From contig JAMPEU010000013.1 in assembly GCA_023664865.1 (NCBI GenBank), positions 1 to 64,000 of the forward strand: a stretch of 64,000 bases of DNA, read 5' to 3'. The position numbers were made by a program, and so were the translations under genes. The notes below the pieces were generated by a model. It was not told the origin of the DNA and searched no databases. It saw only the letters and a list, made by a program, of their open reading frames with translations. Shown here in pieces: positions 19,025 to 28,192 of the stretch. The stretch's first letter is position 1; every line of letters begins with the position of its first letter. The DNA is from Butyrivibrio sp. (GTDB lineage: Bacteria > Bacillota > Clostridia > Lachnospirales > Lachnospiraceae).

Positions 19025-20023
19025 TTATGAAGGAATTTCAAGCCCCAAATGATGATACGCCATATCCGTGACAACCCTGCCGCGCGGCGTCCTGTTTAAA
19101 AGCCCGTTTTTTAACAGATACGGCTCATATACGTCCTCCAAAGTTCCAGCGTCTTCCCCGATTGCCGCCGCCAGCGTATCCAAGCCCGCCGGTCCGCCCT
19201 GAAACTTATCAATAAGCGTCATTAAAATATTTCTGTCTATGTGGTCAAGCCCCAGCTTGTCCACTTCCAATAAATCTAATGCCGTATTGGCGACTTCTTC
19301 CGTGATAACGCCGTCGTACTTTACCTGGGCGAAGTCACGCACCCGCTTAAGCATCCTGTTGGCAAGCCTCGGCGTGCCGCGGCTTCTCCTTGCAAGCTCC
19401 AAAGCGCCCTTTTCCTCGATAACCACGCCGAGTATTTTTGCCGAGTGTAGTATAATAAGCTTAAGCTCGTCAACGGAATAAAATTCCAGACGATGCAGCA
19501 CGCCAAACCTGTCTCTTAGCGGCGCGCTCAAAAGCCCCGCCCTCGTAGTCGCACCGACCAGCGTAAAATGTGGGAGTTCAAGGCGAATCGACCTTGCGGA
19601 AGCGCCTTTGCCAATCATAATATCTATCACATAATCTTCCATTGCCGGATATAGGACTTCTTCAACCTGACGATTCAGCCTGTGGATCTCGTCCACAAAC
19701 AGCAAATCGCCTTCCTGCAGATTATTAAGTATCGCCGCCATTTCTCCCGGTTTCTCTATCGCCGGTCCGCTGGTAACTTTCATATTAACGCCCATTTCAT
19801 TGGCGATAATCCCCGCCAACGTCGTCTTGCCAAGCCCCGGCGGTCCATAGAACAGCACATGGTCTAAGGTGTCGTTTCTCTGCTTTGCCGCTTCTATATA
19901 TATTTTCAGATTTTCTTTAATTTTTGATTGACCAATATAGTCATTGAGTTTCTGTGGACGTAATGTACCTTCTATTTTGGTATCTTCTTCCATCAGATTC
20001 GTTTCAATTACCCTGTTTGCCAT
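19025..20023 (-). CDS. ruvB: Holliday junction branch migration helicase RuvB
   Basis: RuvB is the hexameric AAA+ motor that drives branch migration with RuvA. Its 332 residues show Walker [12 protein letters not shown] near residue 59, Walker [13 protein letters not shown] near residue 108, sensor 1 in [11 protein letters not shown] and the arginine-finger region APLRDRFG. The C-terminal winged helix ends in [16 protein letters not shown]. It follows ruvA by 27 bp on the same strand, so they form the usual ruvAB operon. Confidence 0.98.
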   Translation of the reverse strand: MANRVIETNLMEEDTKIEGTLRPQKLNDYIGQSKIKENLKIYIEAAKQRNDTLDHVLFYGPPGLGKTTLAGIIANEMGVNMKVTSGPAIEKPGEMAAILNNLQEGDLLFVDEIHRLNRQVEEVLYPAMEDYVIDIMIGKGASARSIRLELPHFTLVGATTRAGLLSAPLRDRFGVLHRLEFYSVDELKLIILHSAKILGVVIEEKGALELARRSRGTPRLANRMLKRVRDFAQVKYDGVITEEVANTALDLLEVDKLGLDHIDRNILMTLIDKFQGGPAGLDTLAAAIGEDAGTLEDVYEPYLLKNGLLNRTPRGRVVTDMAYHHLGLEIPS

Positions 20024-20050
20024 TTTGCAGCCTATCCCTTCTTCTTGGCT

Positions 20051-20659
20051 TTAGAATATATACTTAAGCGCAGCTTTCAAAATCTCTTCCACGGTACTAT
20101 CCGGCGTTACCTCCACCTGTTTAACCGCCTTTAGAGCATCGGCCGCAGAATATCCAAGCGCAACCAACGCTTCAATCGCCTCATTTCTGCCGTTATTCTT
20201 ATCTTCATCTGACAAAGACATTGTTACTGCATCGGCTTTGGACGCTAAGGCGTCGTCTAATGAAACCTTGCCCCTTAAGTCCAGAATCACGCGCTCCGCA
20301 GTCCTTGCACCTATGCCCGGGGCTTTGGATATCGCCTTGGCATCACCGGCAATAATCGCAAACCTAAGTTCATCAGCGCTCATAATCGAAAGAATGGCAA
20401 GCCCGCCCTTAGGACCAATGCCGTTGACCGTAATCAGTTTCTTAAATATCTCCAAGTCGTCCCTTGTCAGAAATCCGTACAGGCTGAAAGAATCTTCTCT
20501 TACAAGGGTATATGTATATATTTTGACAAAACTCCCGATGCCCTGAATAGCATTGACGGTTCTTGCCGATACCTTGATATTATAACCAACCTGATTTACT
20601 TCCAGCACCAGATTATCCTCTGTGATTTCTTCTATTGTTCCTTTAAGATAGGCGTACAT
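20051..20659 (-). CDS. ruvA: Holliday junction branch migration protein RuvA
   Basis: RuvA binds Holliday junctions and loads RuvB. The 202 residues show the N-terminal OB fold (MYAYLKGTIEEITEDNLVLEVNQVGYNIKVS), the helix-hairpin-helix pairs in VNGIGPKGGLAILS and APGIGARTAERVILDLRGK, and the C-terminal RuvB-binding domain from about residue 150 (EAIEALVALGYSAADALKAV). AGAGGA lies upstream of the ATG. It is directly upstream of ruvB. RuvC is not in the window. Confidence 0.97.
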   Translation of the reverse strand: MYAYLKGTIEEITEDNLVLEVNQVGYNIKVSARTVNAIQGIGSFVKIYTYTLVREDSFSLYGFLTRDDLEIFKKLITVNGIGPKGGLAILSIMSADELRFAIIAGDAKAISKAPGIGARTAERVILDLRGKVSLDDALASKADAVTMSLSDEDKNNGRNEAIEALVALGYSAADALKAVKQVEVTPDSTVEEILKAALKYIF

Positions 20660-20713
20660 ATCGTATTATGTCCTCTTTCTTCTTATTATTCTTATAAGCT
20701 GGGCGTTGAACTT

Positions 20714-21202
20714 TTATACTATTCTATTAAAATATATCATAACGCGCATACTTACTACTCCGATTAAAAAGCCGGTAACTACACCTGCAACCATAAGAAC
20801 AGGCAGATAAAACAACGGTGCAAAATTCTCAACAACTATCATAGCGACAAGCGTCTGTCCGATATTATGCGCGACTCCCCCGATTATGCTTACGCCGATA
20901 ATCGAAAAGACTCCCGCCTTTTTAAACAACAGCATCAGGCAAAAACTGCACAGCGCTCCTGCAAGCGCATAAATAATCGAATACATATTGCCAAACAGAA
21001 AGCCTGTCAGCAGTATGCGCAGCAGATTGACCGTCAACGCTTCTTTAAAGCCATATGTATAAAGCAACAGAACCACAGCCATATTCGGCAGTCCAAGCTT
21101 AATGCCGGGAATTCCTACGGCAAACGGAATGAGCGATTCAATATAAGCTAAAATCATAGATGCCGCCAATAAAAAACCAAGCGTAACGTTCTTTTTCTTC
21201 AT
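20714..21202 (-). CDS. Gx transporter family protein
   Basis: A 162-residue, five- to six-helix membrane protein of the Gx transporter family (often annotated as heptaprenyl diphosphate synthase component I). Conserved features are ESLIPFAVGIPGIKLGLPN near the N-terminus, LLRILLTGFLFGN, and GGVAHNIGQTLVA. It is probably a small-molecule uptake component, but the substrate is unknown. The ATG at 21202 shares its A with the stop of the upstream NusG-II gene (TGATG), so translation is coupled. This gene pair is common in Clostridia. Confidence 0.85.
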   Translation of the reverse strand: MKKKNVTLGFLLAASMILAYIESLIPFAVGIPGIKLGLPNMAVVLLLYTYGFKEALTVNLLRILLTGFLFGNMYSIIYALAGALCSFCLMLLFKKAGVFSIIGVSIIGGVAHNIGQTLVAMIVVENFAPLFYLPVLMVAGVVTGFLIGVVSMRVMIYFNRIV

Positions 21203-21708
21203 CAATACGCCACTCCATCCAGTTCCTGCCCATCTCCCCCGATAATTTCAATGACAAGCCTATGCGGCAGACAGATAATGCTCTCACCCGCCGAACTTAC
21301 GGCAATATGATGCACACAAACCTTATCGGGACAGTTCGCCGCTATCATACTTACTTTTCCATCACGGTACATTATTGCATTATGCTCTTCTGCGGGAAGT
21401 TCTATATTATCCCATTCTTCTTTAGACAGTTCCGTTATATGCACGGACACGTTTTCAACATCTTTCACTGATAAATATTCCACGGACACATCTTCCGTAC
21501 TTTGCGCAGAGATATCTTCTACGTATTTATCTTCCGTAATCAGATAATATCTTTCGTCCGTCTGCGCGAGCGGAATTTCCATCAAAACCGTACCGTCGTA
21601 TGATACAGCCGCATAGCTGCCCTGAGTGCGGTTCATATATACAGCAAACAAGATAAGCAACGCGGCTGCAAATACCACCAATACCAGCCTAATATCGGCT
21701 TTAGTCAT
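21202..21708 (-). CDS. NusG domain II-containing protein
   Basis: A 168-residue protein with one N-terminal membrane segment (about residues 7-25, IRLVLVVFAAALLILFAVY) and an extracytoplasmic NusG-II domain. The domain is marked by YRDGKVSMIAANCPDKVC and SAGESIICLPHRLVIEI near the C-terminus. Compared with usual members it has about 40 extra residues in the middle (ISAQSTEDVSVEYLSVKDVE). It is translationally coupled to the downstream Gx transporter gene, so the two probably act together at the membrane; the biochemical role is not known. Confidence 0.85.
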   Translation of the reverse strand: MTKADIRLVLVVFAAALLILFAVYMNRTQGSYAAVSYDGTVLMEIPLAQTDERYYLITEDKYVEDISAQSTEDVSVEYLSVKDVENVSVHITELSKEEWDNIELPAEEHNAIMYRDGKVSMIAANCPDKVCVHHIAVSSAGESIICLPHRLVIEIIGGDGQELDGVAY

Positions 21709-21789
21709 TAATAAACCTGCCCCTTCTTATATCATCAAAACTCGCAAACTTTTCCTTTGCGTTCATTATATCACAATCGAACATATGTT

Positions 21790-22869
21790 TCAATACTGTC
21801 CGTTAAAAATTTGCGCTATCGGCGAATCGTCAGAAAGAATAATCGTCTTATTGCCGTTCATACTTGCTTCAAGAGCGTCCAATGCCCTTACAAACGAATA
21901 GAAATCCGCCTTATCGGGATCAGAATACGCATCTGAAAGAATCCTCATATATTCCGCTTCTCCTTCGGCGATAGTTGCTTCCGCCTGCGCCTCGGCGTTA
22001 GAAAGCATAATCGAAACTTCCTTATCCGTCGTATTCTCTATAATCTTCGCCTGAGATTTTCCTTCCGCCGTATACTGCGCGGCAATATTCTCCCTCTCGG
22101 ATATCATTCTGGTATATACCGCCTGCTTGTTATCGTCCGGCAGATCCAGTTTCTTTACTTCCACGGTCACTATCTCGATTCCGTACTGTTCTTCCACATT
22201 CGCTATCTGGTCCATTATCTCTTCCGTCAGGGATTTGATTTCAATGACCTCTTCTTCCGCCGGCAGCTGCATATCATTATTCACCACGTCAGTCTCCGTC
22301 TGATCCGATACAACGGTCATTTTACCGTCGCGGCTCACTATGACTTCATCCTGTTTCATATTGGAAATGGTATTCTTGGTCGCGTTATACACGATAGTGT
22401 CTATACGCCTTTCCGCATTTGCTACAGAACCGCTCAAGGTCTGCGCGAATTTAAGAGGATCCGTAACCCGCCATAAAACATAACTGTCAACGATCATCGA
22501 CTTCTTATCGGAAGTAATGACGTCCGAGGCAGGTAAATCATATAAAAGGAGTTCTCTCGGAACTACGTCCACAGTCTCGATAAAAGGCATCTTAAAACTG
22601 AGTCCCGACTGGGAAATCACCCGCTGCACCCTTCCGAACTGTCTGACAAGCTTATACTGGTTTTCCTTGGTGATAACCATACTGTTGGCTCCGACGATAA
22701 AAACCGCCACTATAATAATTAACGCCAAAATACCGACAAAAGACTTTTTACCCTTGCCTGAACCTTTTTTCGTGCCGTTGGAATTAAAGCGTTCATATTC
22801 TGCGTTTTGTCCCGTCGGACCTGACTGATTGTACTGATTTTGATTATATTGATTCTGATTGTATACCAT
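21790..22869 (-). CDS. hflC: HflC-like SPFH domain protease modulator
   Basis: HflC forms a large membrane complex with HflK that encloses and modulates the FtsH protease. The 359 residues start with a Gln/Asn/Tyr-rich cytoplasmic tail (NQNQYNQNQYNQ), then a single membrane segment (FVGILALIIIVAVFIVGANS, about residues 42-61), the SPFH/band 7 domain (RQFGRVQRVISQSGLSFKMPF) and a long Ala/Glu coiled coil (AEAQAEATIAEGEAEY). I chose ATG 22869 with GGAGG upstream; it is four bases after the hflK stop. The ORF extends further 5', but that part overlaps hflK. Confidence 0.9.
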   Translation of the reverse strand: MVYNQNQYNQNQYNQSGPTGQNAEYERFNSNGTKKGSGKGKKSFVGILALIIIVAVFIVGANSMVITKENQYKLVRQFGRVQRVISQSGLSFKMPFIETVDVVPRELLLYDLPASDVITSDKKSMIVDSYVLWRVTDPLKFAQTLSGSVANAERRIDTIVYNATKNTISNMKQDEVIVSRDGKMTVVSDQTETDVVNNDMQLPAEEEVIEIKSLTEEIMDQIANVEEQYGIEIVTVEVKKLDLPDDNKQAVYTRMISERENIAAQYTAEGKSQAKIIENTTDKEVSIMLSNAEAQAEATIAEGEAEYMRILSDAYSDPDKADFYSFVRALDALEASMNGNKTIILSDDSPIAQIFNGQY

Positions 22870-22873
22870 AGCC

Positions 22874-23896
22874 TTATTCCTCCTCTGCAGTATTACTGTC
22901 GGCAGCATTGCCCACATTGCCGTTATCCGTTCGGGCATCTTCGTTATCACCGACGAAACTGTCTAACGGCAGAACCGTGCTTGTCGTGCCGTCTGAGCTT
23001 TGAATCACTACCTTGACGTCGGGCAGGACATTTTCCATTGCCTCATAGAACATCCTTTTCTTCGTTACTTCGGGATATTTTATATATTCGTCATACATCG
23101 AGTTAAACCTTGCGACCTGACCGTTTGCCTCATTGATGCGCTGCTGTTTCTGCGCCTCAGCATTCTGTAAAATCGCATCTGACTCCGCCTCTGCATTGGG
23201 AATCTGTTCATTGCGGTACTTATTGGCGTTATTAAGCGCTGTTTCCTTACCCTGTTTCGCCGTCTCCACTTCTTTAAAAGCATTGCTTACTTCCTCTGTC
23301 GGCGGCTCTGCGTCCTGAATGGTAATATTGACAAGCTGGATGCCTATATCGTAAGAATCGAGTTTCTCCAATATCATCTGCTTAATATTCGCCTGAATTT
23401 CATTCTTGCCTGTCGTCAGCACACTGTCAACCTTATATGAGCCTATTGTGGTTCTGATACAGTTCTGCGCGATATTCCTGAGTATCTCTTCGGGATCCTC
23501 GGATGCGTACAGCGCTTTCACAGGATCTGTCACGCGGTACTCCGCATAGAAATCCACGTTGATAAAATTATAGTCCGACGTAATCATTATAGCGTCCGTA
23601 TCGTCACCGCTGCCATCCAGACTATATCCGATGGAAAAACCCTTAATAGTCGTATTCACCTTAGTTACCGTCTGGATAAAGGGAATTTTAAAATGCAGCC
23701 CCGGCGTCGTTACCGCCTTAGGCTCTCCAAAAGTGCATACTACCGCCTGCTCCTCTTCCTGAATGGTATAATACGAACCTCTAACAATGATAAGCGCCGC
23801 AATGACTATTACCACAATTACGGCTATAAATGCAGTTTTGCCGTTATTTTGGCTTTTGTTTCTTTGCGGCTGGTTCACCCTGTTTCCTCCAATCAT
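22874..23896 (-). CDS. hflK: HflK-like SPFH domain protease modulator
   Basis: The partner of HflC, with 340 residues. A polar N-tail (NQPQRNKSQNNGK) precedes one membrane segment (AFIAVIVVIVIAALIIV, about residues 22-40), the band 7 domain (EEEQAVVCTFGEPKAVTTPGLHFKIPF) and a coiled coil (AEAESDAILQNAEAQKQQRINEA). The C-terminus is acidic (NAADSNTAEEE). GGGAGG lies seven bases before the ATG. It is first in the hflKC operon, and its promoter region contains palindrome copy D. Confidence 0.9.
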   Translation of the reverse strand: MIGGNRVNQPQRNKSQNNGKTAFIAVIVVIVIAALIIVRGSYYTIQEEEQAVVCTFGEPKAVTTPGLHFKIPFIQTVTKVNTTIKGFSIGYSLDGSGDDTDAIMITSDYNFINVDFYAEYRVTDPVKALYASEDPEEILRNIAQNCIRTTIGSYKVDSVLTTGKNEIQANIKQMILEKLDSYDIGIQLVNITIQDAEPPTEEVSNAFKEVETAKQGKETALNNANKYRNEQIPNAEAESDAILQNAEAQKQQRINEANGQVARFNSMYDEYIKYPEVTKKRMFYEAMENVLPDVKVVIQSSDGTTSTVLPLDSFVGDNEDARTDNGNVGNAADSNTAEEE

Positions 23897-24216
23897 AACT
23901 TTTCCTCCCGTATATAATTGCTTGATTTTTACTAAAAGATATTATATAACAAAGTTCTATATAATACTAATAAAATATTCCTAAAATTATTAGGAAATGT
24001 TGTTAAACATTTTGATGGCGATATGTTATAATGTTATATAGTGCAGATTTTATATTTTGTAAGCATACACGCTTGCGCTCCAACCTCACCGCAGCGGTAC
24101 TAAGCTCGAAAAAACCTCGCTAAGTACCGGCGGCTCACTAGGGTATGCTTGCAAAATATAAAATCTGCACAGTATACCTTTATAAGATTTGTATTTAGAA
24201 AGGAACATAACCCGAC
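23897..24216. other. Divergent intergenic region
   Basis: This 320-bp gap separates the divergent hflK and histidine-phosphatase genes and must hold both promoters. It is AT-rich with TTATATAATACTAATAAA-like runs near 23940-23970, and a TATGTTATAATGTTATAT stretch just before palindrome copy D (24041-24170). No promoter can be fixed with confidence. Confidence 0.5.
24041..24170 (-). repeat. Family-1 palindromic element, copy D
   Basis: It has the family core (GCAGCGGTACTAAG and CTAAGTACCGGCG, apex CTCGAAAAAACCTCG) but a unique outer stem, GTGCAGATTTTATATTTTGT pairing with its complement at the right end. The bulge appears as CGCTTGCGCTCC on the left side, so it points to the minus strand. It is the only copy between two divergent starts that lacks the CATGAACTCATATG-type arm. 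Confidence 0.9.
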
Positions 24217-24948
24217 ATGAGAATAATTTTTATAAGACACGGCGATCCGGACTACGTTAATGACTCGCTTACGGAAAAAGGCATCCGTGAAGCCAAACTT
24301 CTGGCAAAAAGGACGGCAAAATGGGAAAACATAACGGATATATACTGTTCTCCGCTTGGCAGGGCGCAGAAGACAGCCTCTTATTCACTTGCAGCGATGA
24401 AACGTAACGCCACAACTTATGAATGGCTTAAGGAATTTTTCTATCCGATTGATGATCCCACTACCGGGCGGCACGGCGTTCCGTGGGACTTTATGCCGGA
24501 ATACTGGACTGAAATCGATGATATGTATGATAGGAATAACTGGAAAAATACGGAAATCTACCGTTCCAATCCCGAACTGATTCCGGCGTATAACGAAGTA
24601 TGTACCGGGATAGACGGTATTCTGGAAAAATACGGCTACAAACGTTACCATAACTATTATGTGACGGAGCATAAAGAAACTCCCGAAACCCAGGACGCAA
24701 CTATTGTGTTCTTCTGCCATCTCGGCGTGACTTTTGTAATGATGAGCCATTTGCTCGGCGTCTCGCCCGCTGTGCTTTTCCACGGTTTCTTTGTAGCGCC
24801 TACTTCCCTGACTATCCTTACAACCGAGGAGCGTATTCCGGGCAAGGCGGTATTCCGCACGCAAGTTCTGGGCGATACTACCCACCTTCACGACGGAACA
24901 GAACCAATTTCTGAGGCAGGGTATTTTACAGATGTATTTCAAGATTGA
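24217..24948 (+). CDS. Histidine phosphatase (phosphoglycerate mutase-like) family protein
   Basis: A 243-residue branch-1 histidine phosphatase. The catalytic RHG motif is at residues 7-9 (IIFIRHGDPDY), the second Arg in SPLGRAQKTASYS, and a later catalytic His in FFCHLGVTFVMMSHLLG. The substrate is unknown; this class includes phosphosugar, nucleotide and protein phosphatases. AAAGGA precedes the ATG. It is transcribed away from hflK and toward the anti-sigma gene, with which it converges 34 bp later. No signal peptide is seen. Confidence 0.88.
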   Translation: MRIIFIRHGDPDYVNDSLTEKGIREAKLLAKRTAKWENITDIYCSPLGRAQKTASYSLAAMKRNATTYEWLKEFFYPIDDPTTGRHGVPWDFMPEYWTEIDDMYDRNNWKNTEIYRSNPELIPAYNEVCTGIDGILEKYGYKRYHNYYVTEHKETPETQDATIVFFCHLGVTFVMMSHLLGVSPAVLFHGFFVAPTSLTILTTEERIPGKAVFRTQVLGDTTHLHDGTEPISEAGYFTDVFQD

Positions 24949-24982
24949 AAAACAAATTAGTTGATATTTCAGCATCGCCGGC

Positions 24983-26101
24983 TTAGCCAGTGGTGCTGAT
25001 ATTTCCAACTATCTCTAAAATCCAATTTGCGTCCTCTTCTTCCAATTCAAAATAATGACCTTCAACAGCCAAAAGCTTGCAGCTATCGTTGCAAAACTTT
25101 GCATACAACTCTTCGCCATTGACGTAAAAGATAAAATTTATATCATATGGACAATTAGAATCAACCGATTTGATATTTGCACGCTTTAATATCCCTTTCA
25201 TTTGCTCTATTTCATTCTCGCTAAACTGATATGACTCGCCTTTATCCGTAAACAATTCAATTTTTTCAATTAAATCAAACTTAATACCGTCCAATTCTCT
25301 ATATTCCGCCAGCGCTTTAATTTTTCCTACCGCCTCCGATGATTTCAGCCAAAAGCAGATATCATTTTCCTCTTTATCTGAAATTACATCTATACATATC
25401 CTATCATCATCAAATACGCTAAAATTCACCTGTATATGTTCACTATCCATCGTCAGCAATACAATGGAAAAATCAATTCCCAATAAATGTGCATTCGGAT
25501 TTATAGTTTCCGCTTCGCTAAGTATTTTTGAATTTTCAATACTATTTATAAAATCAATAATATCTTCCCGTTTATCTTGAATTATCGTCCTGTCCCTTCC
25601 GGCAATTTTCTTTGTAACAGCTATTATAGTGCTTTGCGGAAAGGATATATGGTTGTCATTTAAAGAAAATGAGGTATCTTCGCGATTTAAGTATATCGAT
25701 TCTGAATTAATGGCAAGCGCATCTCCTTCAATTAATTTGTTTTCTGTCAAAAGCGTACTTTCTTCTCCTATATCTGTATGATGGCTATATAAAACAGAAT
25801 CTTCCCAGATGTTTTTCATAGTCTCAAAAAATTTATTTCTATACGCCGCAACGCTCATTGACAGCAGAAAAGTCAAACCGCTTGCACATATCATGAAAAC
25901 AGCCGCTTTCTTAGCCTGTCTTACAAATATGTTTATCCATGGATGCGCTTCCCTTCGTATTTGTTTTTTCATTCTACGCTCAAATTTATCTGAAAATTGA
26001 TATTCATAATTAGTCTGACTTTCCAGCTCCTTTATAATAGCCGTATCGACAAGCGGCATATATTTATAAAGCCATTCATCAGTTACCTGAATACGTTCCA
26101 T
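24983..26101 (-). CDS. Putative anti-sigma factor (membrane protein)
   Basis: A 372-residue protein with an N-terminal cytoplasmic region of about 60 residues (WLYKYMPLVDTAIIKELESQ), one membrane segment at about residues 66-86 (AAVFMICASGLTFLLSMSVAA) and a large extracytoplasmic domain without a motif I recognise. Its start overlaps the end of the ECF sigma gene by 23 bp and has GGAGG nine bases upstream. This position and topology make an anti-sigma or sensor role for the adjacent sigma factor likely; this is inference from context, as no zinc anti-sigma motif (HxxxCxxC) is present. Confidence 0.7.
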   Translation of the reverse strand: MERIQVTDEWLYKYMPLVDTAIIKELESQTNYEYQFSDKFERRMKKQIRREAHPWINIFVRQAKKAAVFMICASGLTFLLSMSVAAYRNKFFETMKNIWEDSVLYSHHTDIGEESTLLTENKLIEGDALAINSESIYLNREDTSFSLNDNHISFPQSTIIAVTKKIAGRDRTIIQDKREDIIDFINSIENSKILSEAETINPNAHLLGIDFSIVLLTMDSEHIQVNFSVFDDDRICIDVISDKEENDICFWLKSSEAVGKIKALAEYRELDGIKFDLIEKIELFTDKGESYQFSENEIEQMKGILKRANIKSVDSNCPYDINFIFYVNGEELYAKFCNDSCKLLAVEGHYFELEEEDANWILEIVGNISTTG

Positions 26102-26633
26102 TCTCGTTATCCTCCAATTTTCTTAACGCTTCCTCAATCAGCAGCTTGCCTCTGGCAATCCGCTGTCTGACTGTTCCTTCCTTAATTCCACACAATTTTG
26201 CTATTTCATTATTTTCTAAATTTGCCGAATATTTCAGTAAAAAAATGTCCCTATATTTTACCGGCAAGTTCTTTAATACATCTAAAACGCTGTTTTCCAC
26301 ATCTGTCTCCGTATATGATAACTGCACATTCTCATTAAGTTCATCTATGTATATTTCCTTCTGCATTTGTATGCGCCTCTTTCTATATATGTCTATTGAC
26401 ACATTCTTTGTAATGGCAACCAAATACCTTTTTGTTGCCACGCTGTCAGTTTCTCCTACTTTATCCATGTTTTTACTAAGACGCATAAACGCCTCATGTA
26501 CAGCGTCTTCCGCGAGAAAATTATCCCGCAGTATATCTGTGGCGACTTTCTGCAGCAAATATCTATATTTTTCATATAGAATGACAAATTTTCTTCTCTC
26601 TTTCTCAGTATCTATCATCATCAAAAAAATCAT
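26079..26633 (-). CDS. RNA polymerase sigma factor, sigma-70 family (ECF type)
   Basis: A 184-residue ECF-type sigma factor. Region 2 shows LRDNFLAEDAVHEAFMRLSKN (about residues 37-57) and YLVAITKNVSIDIYRKRR. Region 4 shows LPVKYRDIFLLKYSANLENNEIAKLCGIKEGTVRQRIARGK, a normal helix-turn-helix. GAGGG lies six bases before the ATG. The next gene, overlapping by 23 bp, encodes a one-pass membrane protein that is probably its anti-sigma factor. The target regulon cannot be deduced beyond likely autoregulation. Confidence 0.92.
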   Translation of the reverse strand: MIFLMMIDTEKERRKFVILYEKYRYLLQKVATDILRDNFLAEDAVHEAFMRLSKNMDKVGETDSVATKRYLVAITKNVSIDIYRKRRIQMQKEIYIDELNENVQLSYTETDVENSVLDVLKNLPVKYRDIFLLKYSANLENNEIAKLCGIKEGTVRQRIARGKLLIEEALRKLEDNENGTYSGN

Positions 26634-26672
26634 GCTTTTCCCTCGTTAATGCTATTCTTTGGTTTTCTCATT

Positions 26673-26706
26673 AATTATAACGAAAAATCTAAGACGTTTT
26701 GTTACA
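26673..26706 (-). promoter_or_regulatory. Possible ECF-type promoter for the sigma/anti-sigma operon
   Basis: Reading the minus strand, TGTAAC is followed after about 18 bases by CGTTATAAT, about 40 bp before the sigma start. AAC-type -35 and CGT-type -10 elements are typical of autoregulated ECF promoters. The spacing is slightly long, so this is a weak call. Confidence 0.3.
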
Positions 26707-26716
26707 TTTATATATA

Positions 26717-26757
26717 AAAAAAGAGCCCATCACATTGACAGACTCCCTTTAAGTTAA
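26717..26757 (-). terminator. Probable intrinsic terminator after trpS
   Basis: On the minus strand, just after the trpS stop, AAAGGGAGTC pairs imperfectly with GGGCTCTTT and is followed by a run of seven T. The position right after the gene supports it, although the stem has mismatches. Confidence 0.5.
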
Positions 26758-26761
26758 TAAT

Positions 26762-27766
26762 TTATCTGATTTTTTCTGGAAAACCTACCTTTTTTTGCAC
26801 TTTACGCAGGGTTTTGTTAGCGTAATAACCGGCTTTTTCCGCATTCGCTTTAATAATGCCGTCGATATATCCTTTGTCCTTGCTAAGACTGTCAAATCTC
26901 TCCTGCAGCGGACGCAATATATCTACAACTGCCTCTCCTACCGCCATTTTAAAGTCGCCGTAGCCTTTCCCGTCAAACTCTCTCTCGGTTTCTTCCGGCG
27001 TCTTATTAGTACATGCACAATATATATCGATTAGATTTCGTATTCCGGGCTGCTCTTCACAGTAGCGCACCTGACCTTCCGAATCCGTAACCGCCCTTTT
27101 GAATTTGCGGATAACCGTATCGGCATCATCCATAAGGTATATGCTCGCATTCGGATTTTCATCCGACTTTGACATTTTCTTCGTCGGATCCTGCAGCGAT
27201 TTGATGCTTGCCCCGGTCTTGCCGATATACGGCTCCGGAATTGTAAAGACATCACCGTAAATCGAATTAAAACGCTGCGCAATATCTCTGGTAATCTCAA
27301 GGTGCTGCATCTGATCCTTGCCTACCGGCACCACATCTGACTGATAAAGCAGAATATCGGCTGCCATCAATACAGGATAGGTAAAAAGCCCCGCGTTGAT
27401 ATTATCCGCATGTTTTGCCGCCTTGTCCTTATACTGAGTCATACGGTTTAATTCGCCCATATATGTAAAGCAGTTTAATATCCAAGATAATTCGGCATGT
27501 CCCGACACATGCGACTGGAAATATATGCAGTTTTTCTCAGGATCCAAGCCTGCCGCAATATAAAGCGTGAGCAGATTTCTTGCGCGCTTGCGCAATTCCG
27601 CGGGATCTTGCCTTATGGTAATCGAATGAAGGTCTACCACAGAGTAAAAACACAGATATTCGTCCGCCAACGTCACCCAGTTCTTAAGCGCACCCAGATA
27701 ATTGCCAAGCGTCAGACTTCCCGTTGCCTGCATACCGCTGAATAAAACCTTTTCTCCATCTATCAT
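26762..27766 (-). CDS. trpS: Tryptophanyl-tRNA synthetase
   Basis: TrpRS charges tRNA-Trp. Its 334 residues show the class I HIGH-like motif in SGMQATGSLTLGNYLGAL (residues about 10-27) and the KMSKS loop as KKMSKSDENPN near residue 195. PVGKDQMQHLEITRDIA is also characteristic. I chose ATG 27766 because GGAGG lies eight bases before it; an ATG five codons upstream overlaps that site. No T-box leader (no CCACCCT-type signature) is seen upstream, although a palindromic element lies about 170 bp before the start. Confidence 0.96.
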   Translation of the reverse strand: MIDGEKVLFSGMQATGSLTLGNYLGALKNWVTLADEYLCFYSVVDLHSITIRQDPAELRKRARNLLTLYIAAGLDPEKNCIYFQSHVSGHAELSWILNCFTYMGELNRMTQYKDKAAKHADNINAGLFTYPVLMAADILLYQSDVVPVGKDQMQHLEITRDIAQRFNSIYGDVFTIPEPYIGKTGASIKSLQDPTKKMSKSDENPNASIYLMDDADTVIRKFKRAVTDSEGQVRYCEEQPGIRNLIDIYCACTNKTPEETEREFDGKGYGDFKMAVGEAVVDILRPLQERFDSLSKDKGYIDGIIKANAEKAGYYANKTLRKVQKKVGFPEKIR

Positions 27767-28192
27767 AATATAATCCTCCATTCTTACTCAAACCGTGAGT
27801 TGTTATTAATAATTCTCTACATTTTCCATTTATCAAGCCTGAGCCAAAATAATATAAAACAGCACAACTAAGTTTAACATTGCATCCATTGTTAGTCAAG
27901 ACATACCAATCCCGAATTTCCTTAAACGTATGACATATCAGCCCACAGGCGGCAGGAACACATATGTTCCCCGACGCGGTCCTTGAAAAACGCCGGTACT
28001 TGGTGAAAAAGTCGCAAAGCGGCTTTTGAACTTAGTACCGCTGCGCTTTTTCACGGAACGAGAGTGTGCCGCAAGGGGAACATATGTGTTCCTGCCGCCT
28101 GTGGGCTGATATGCTATTTTCACAAACGAAACAGGGCACTCATAACAGTATGAATGCCCCTTCATCAACCCTAATGTAATGAATAGTTGTTT
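27767..28192. other. Gene-free stretch upstream of trpS
   Basis: It holds palindrome copy E and about 165 bp of AT-rich sequence before trpS where its promoter must lie. No T-box and no coding potential are seen; an open frame across the palindrome is an artefact of the repeat. Confidence 0.6.
27934..28113 (+). repeat. Family-1 palindromic element, copy E
   Basis: The longest perfect outer stem of the family: CATATCAGCCCACAGGCGGC and its complement at the right end, continuing through GAACACATATGTTCC. The core is GAAAAACGCCGGTACTTGG and CTTAGTACCGCTGCG, with the apex AAAAAGTCGCAAAGCGGCTTTT. The bulge GGAACGAGAGTGTGCC is on the right. Confidence 0.92.

Noticed and set aside
24385..25008. A 207-codon minus-strand frame opposite the histidine phosphatase
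   Set aside because: The plus-strand gene has clear RHG and catalytic motifs and a ribosome binding site; the antisense frame has none.
27767..27933. A T-box riboswitch before trpS
   Set aside because: No T-box signature or terminator/antiterminator pair is visible; the only strong hairpin is the family-1 palindrome, which also occurs at unrelated genes.
27938..28168. A 76-codon minus-strand frame across palindrome copy E
   Set aside because: It is an open frame of the repeat itself: the same residues recur in shadow frames of other copies, such as near 35299-35499, and there is no ribosome binding site.
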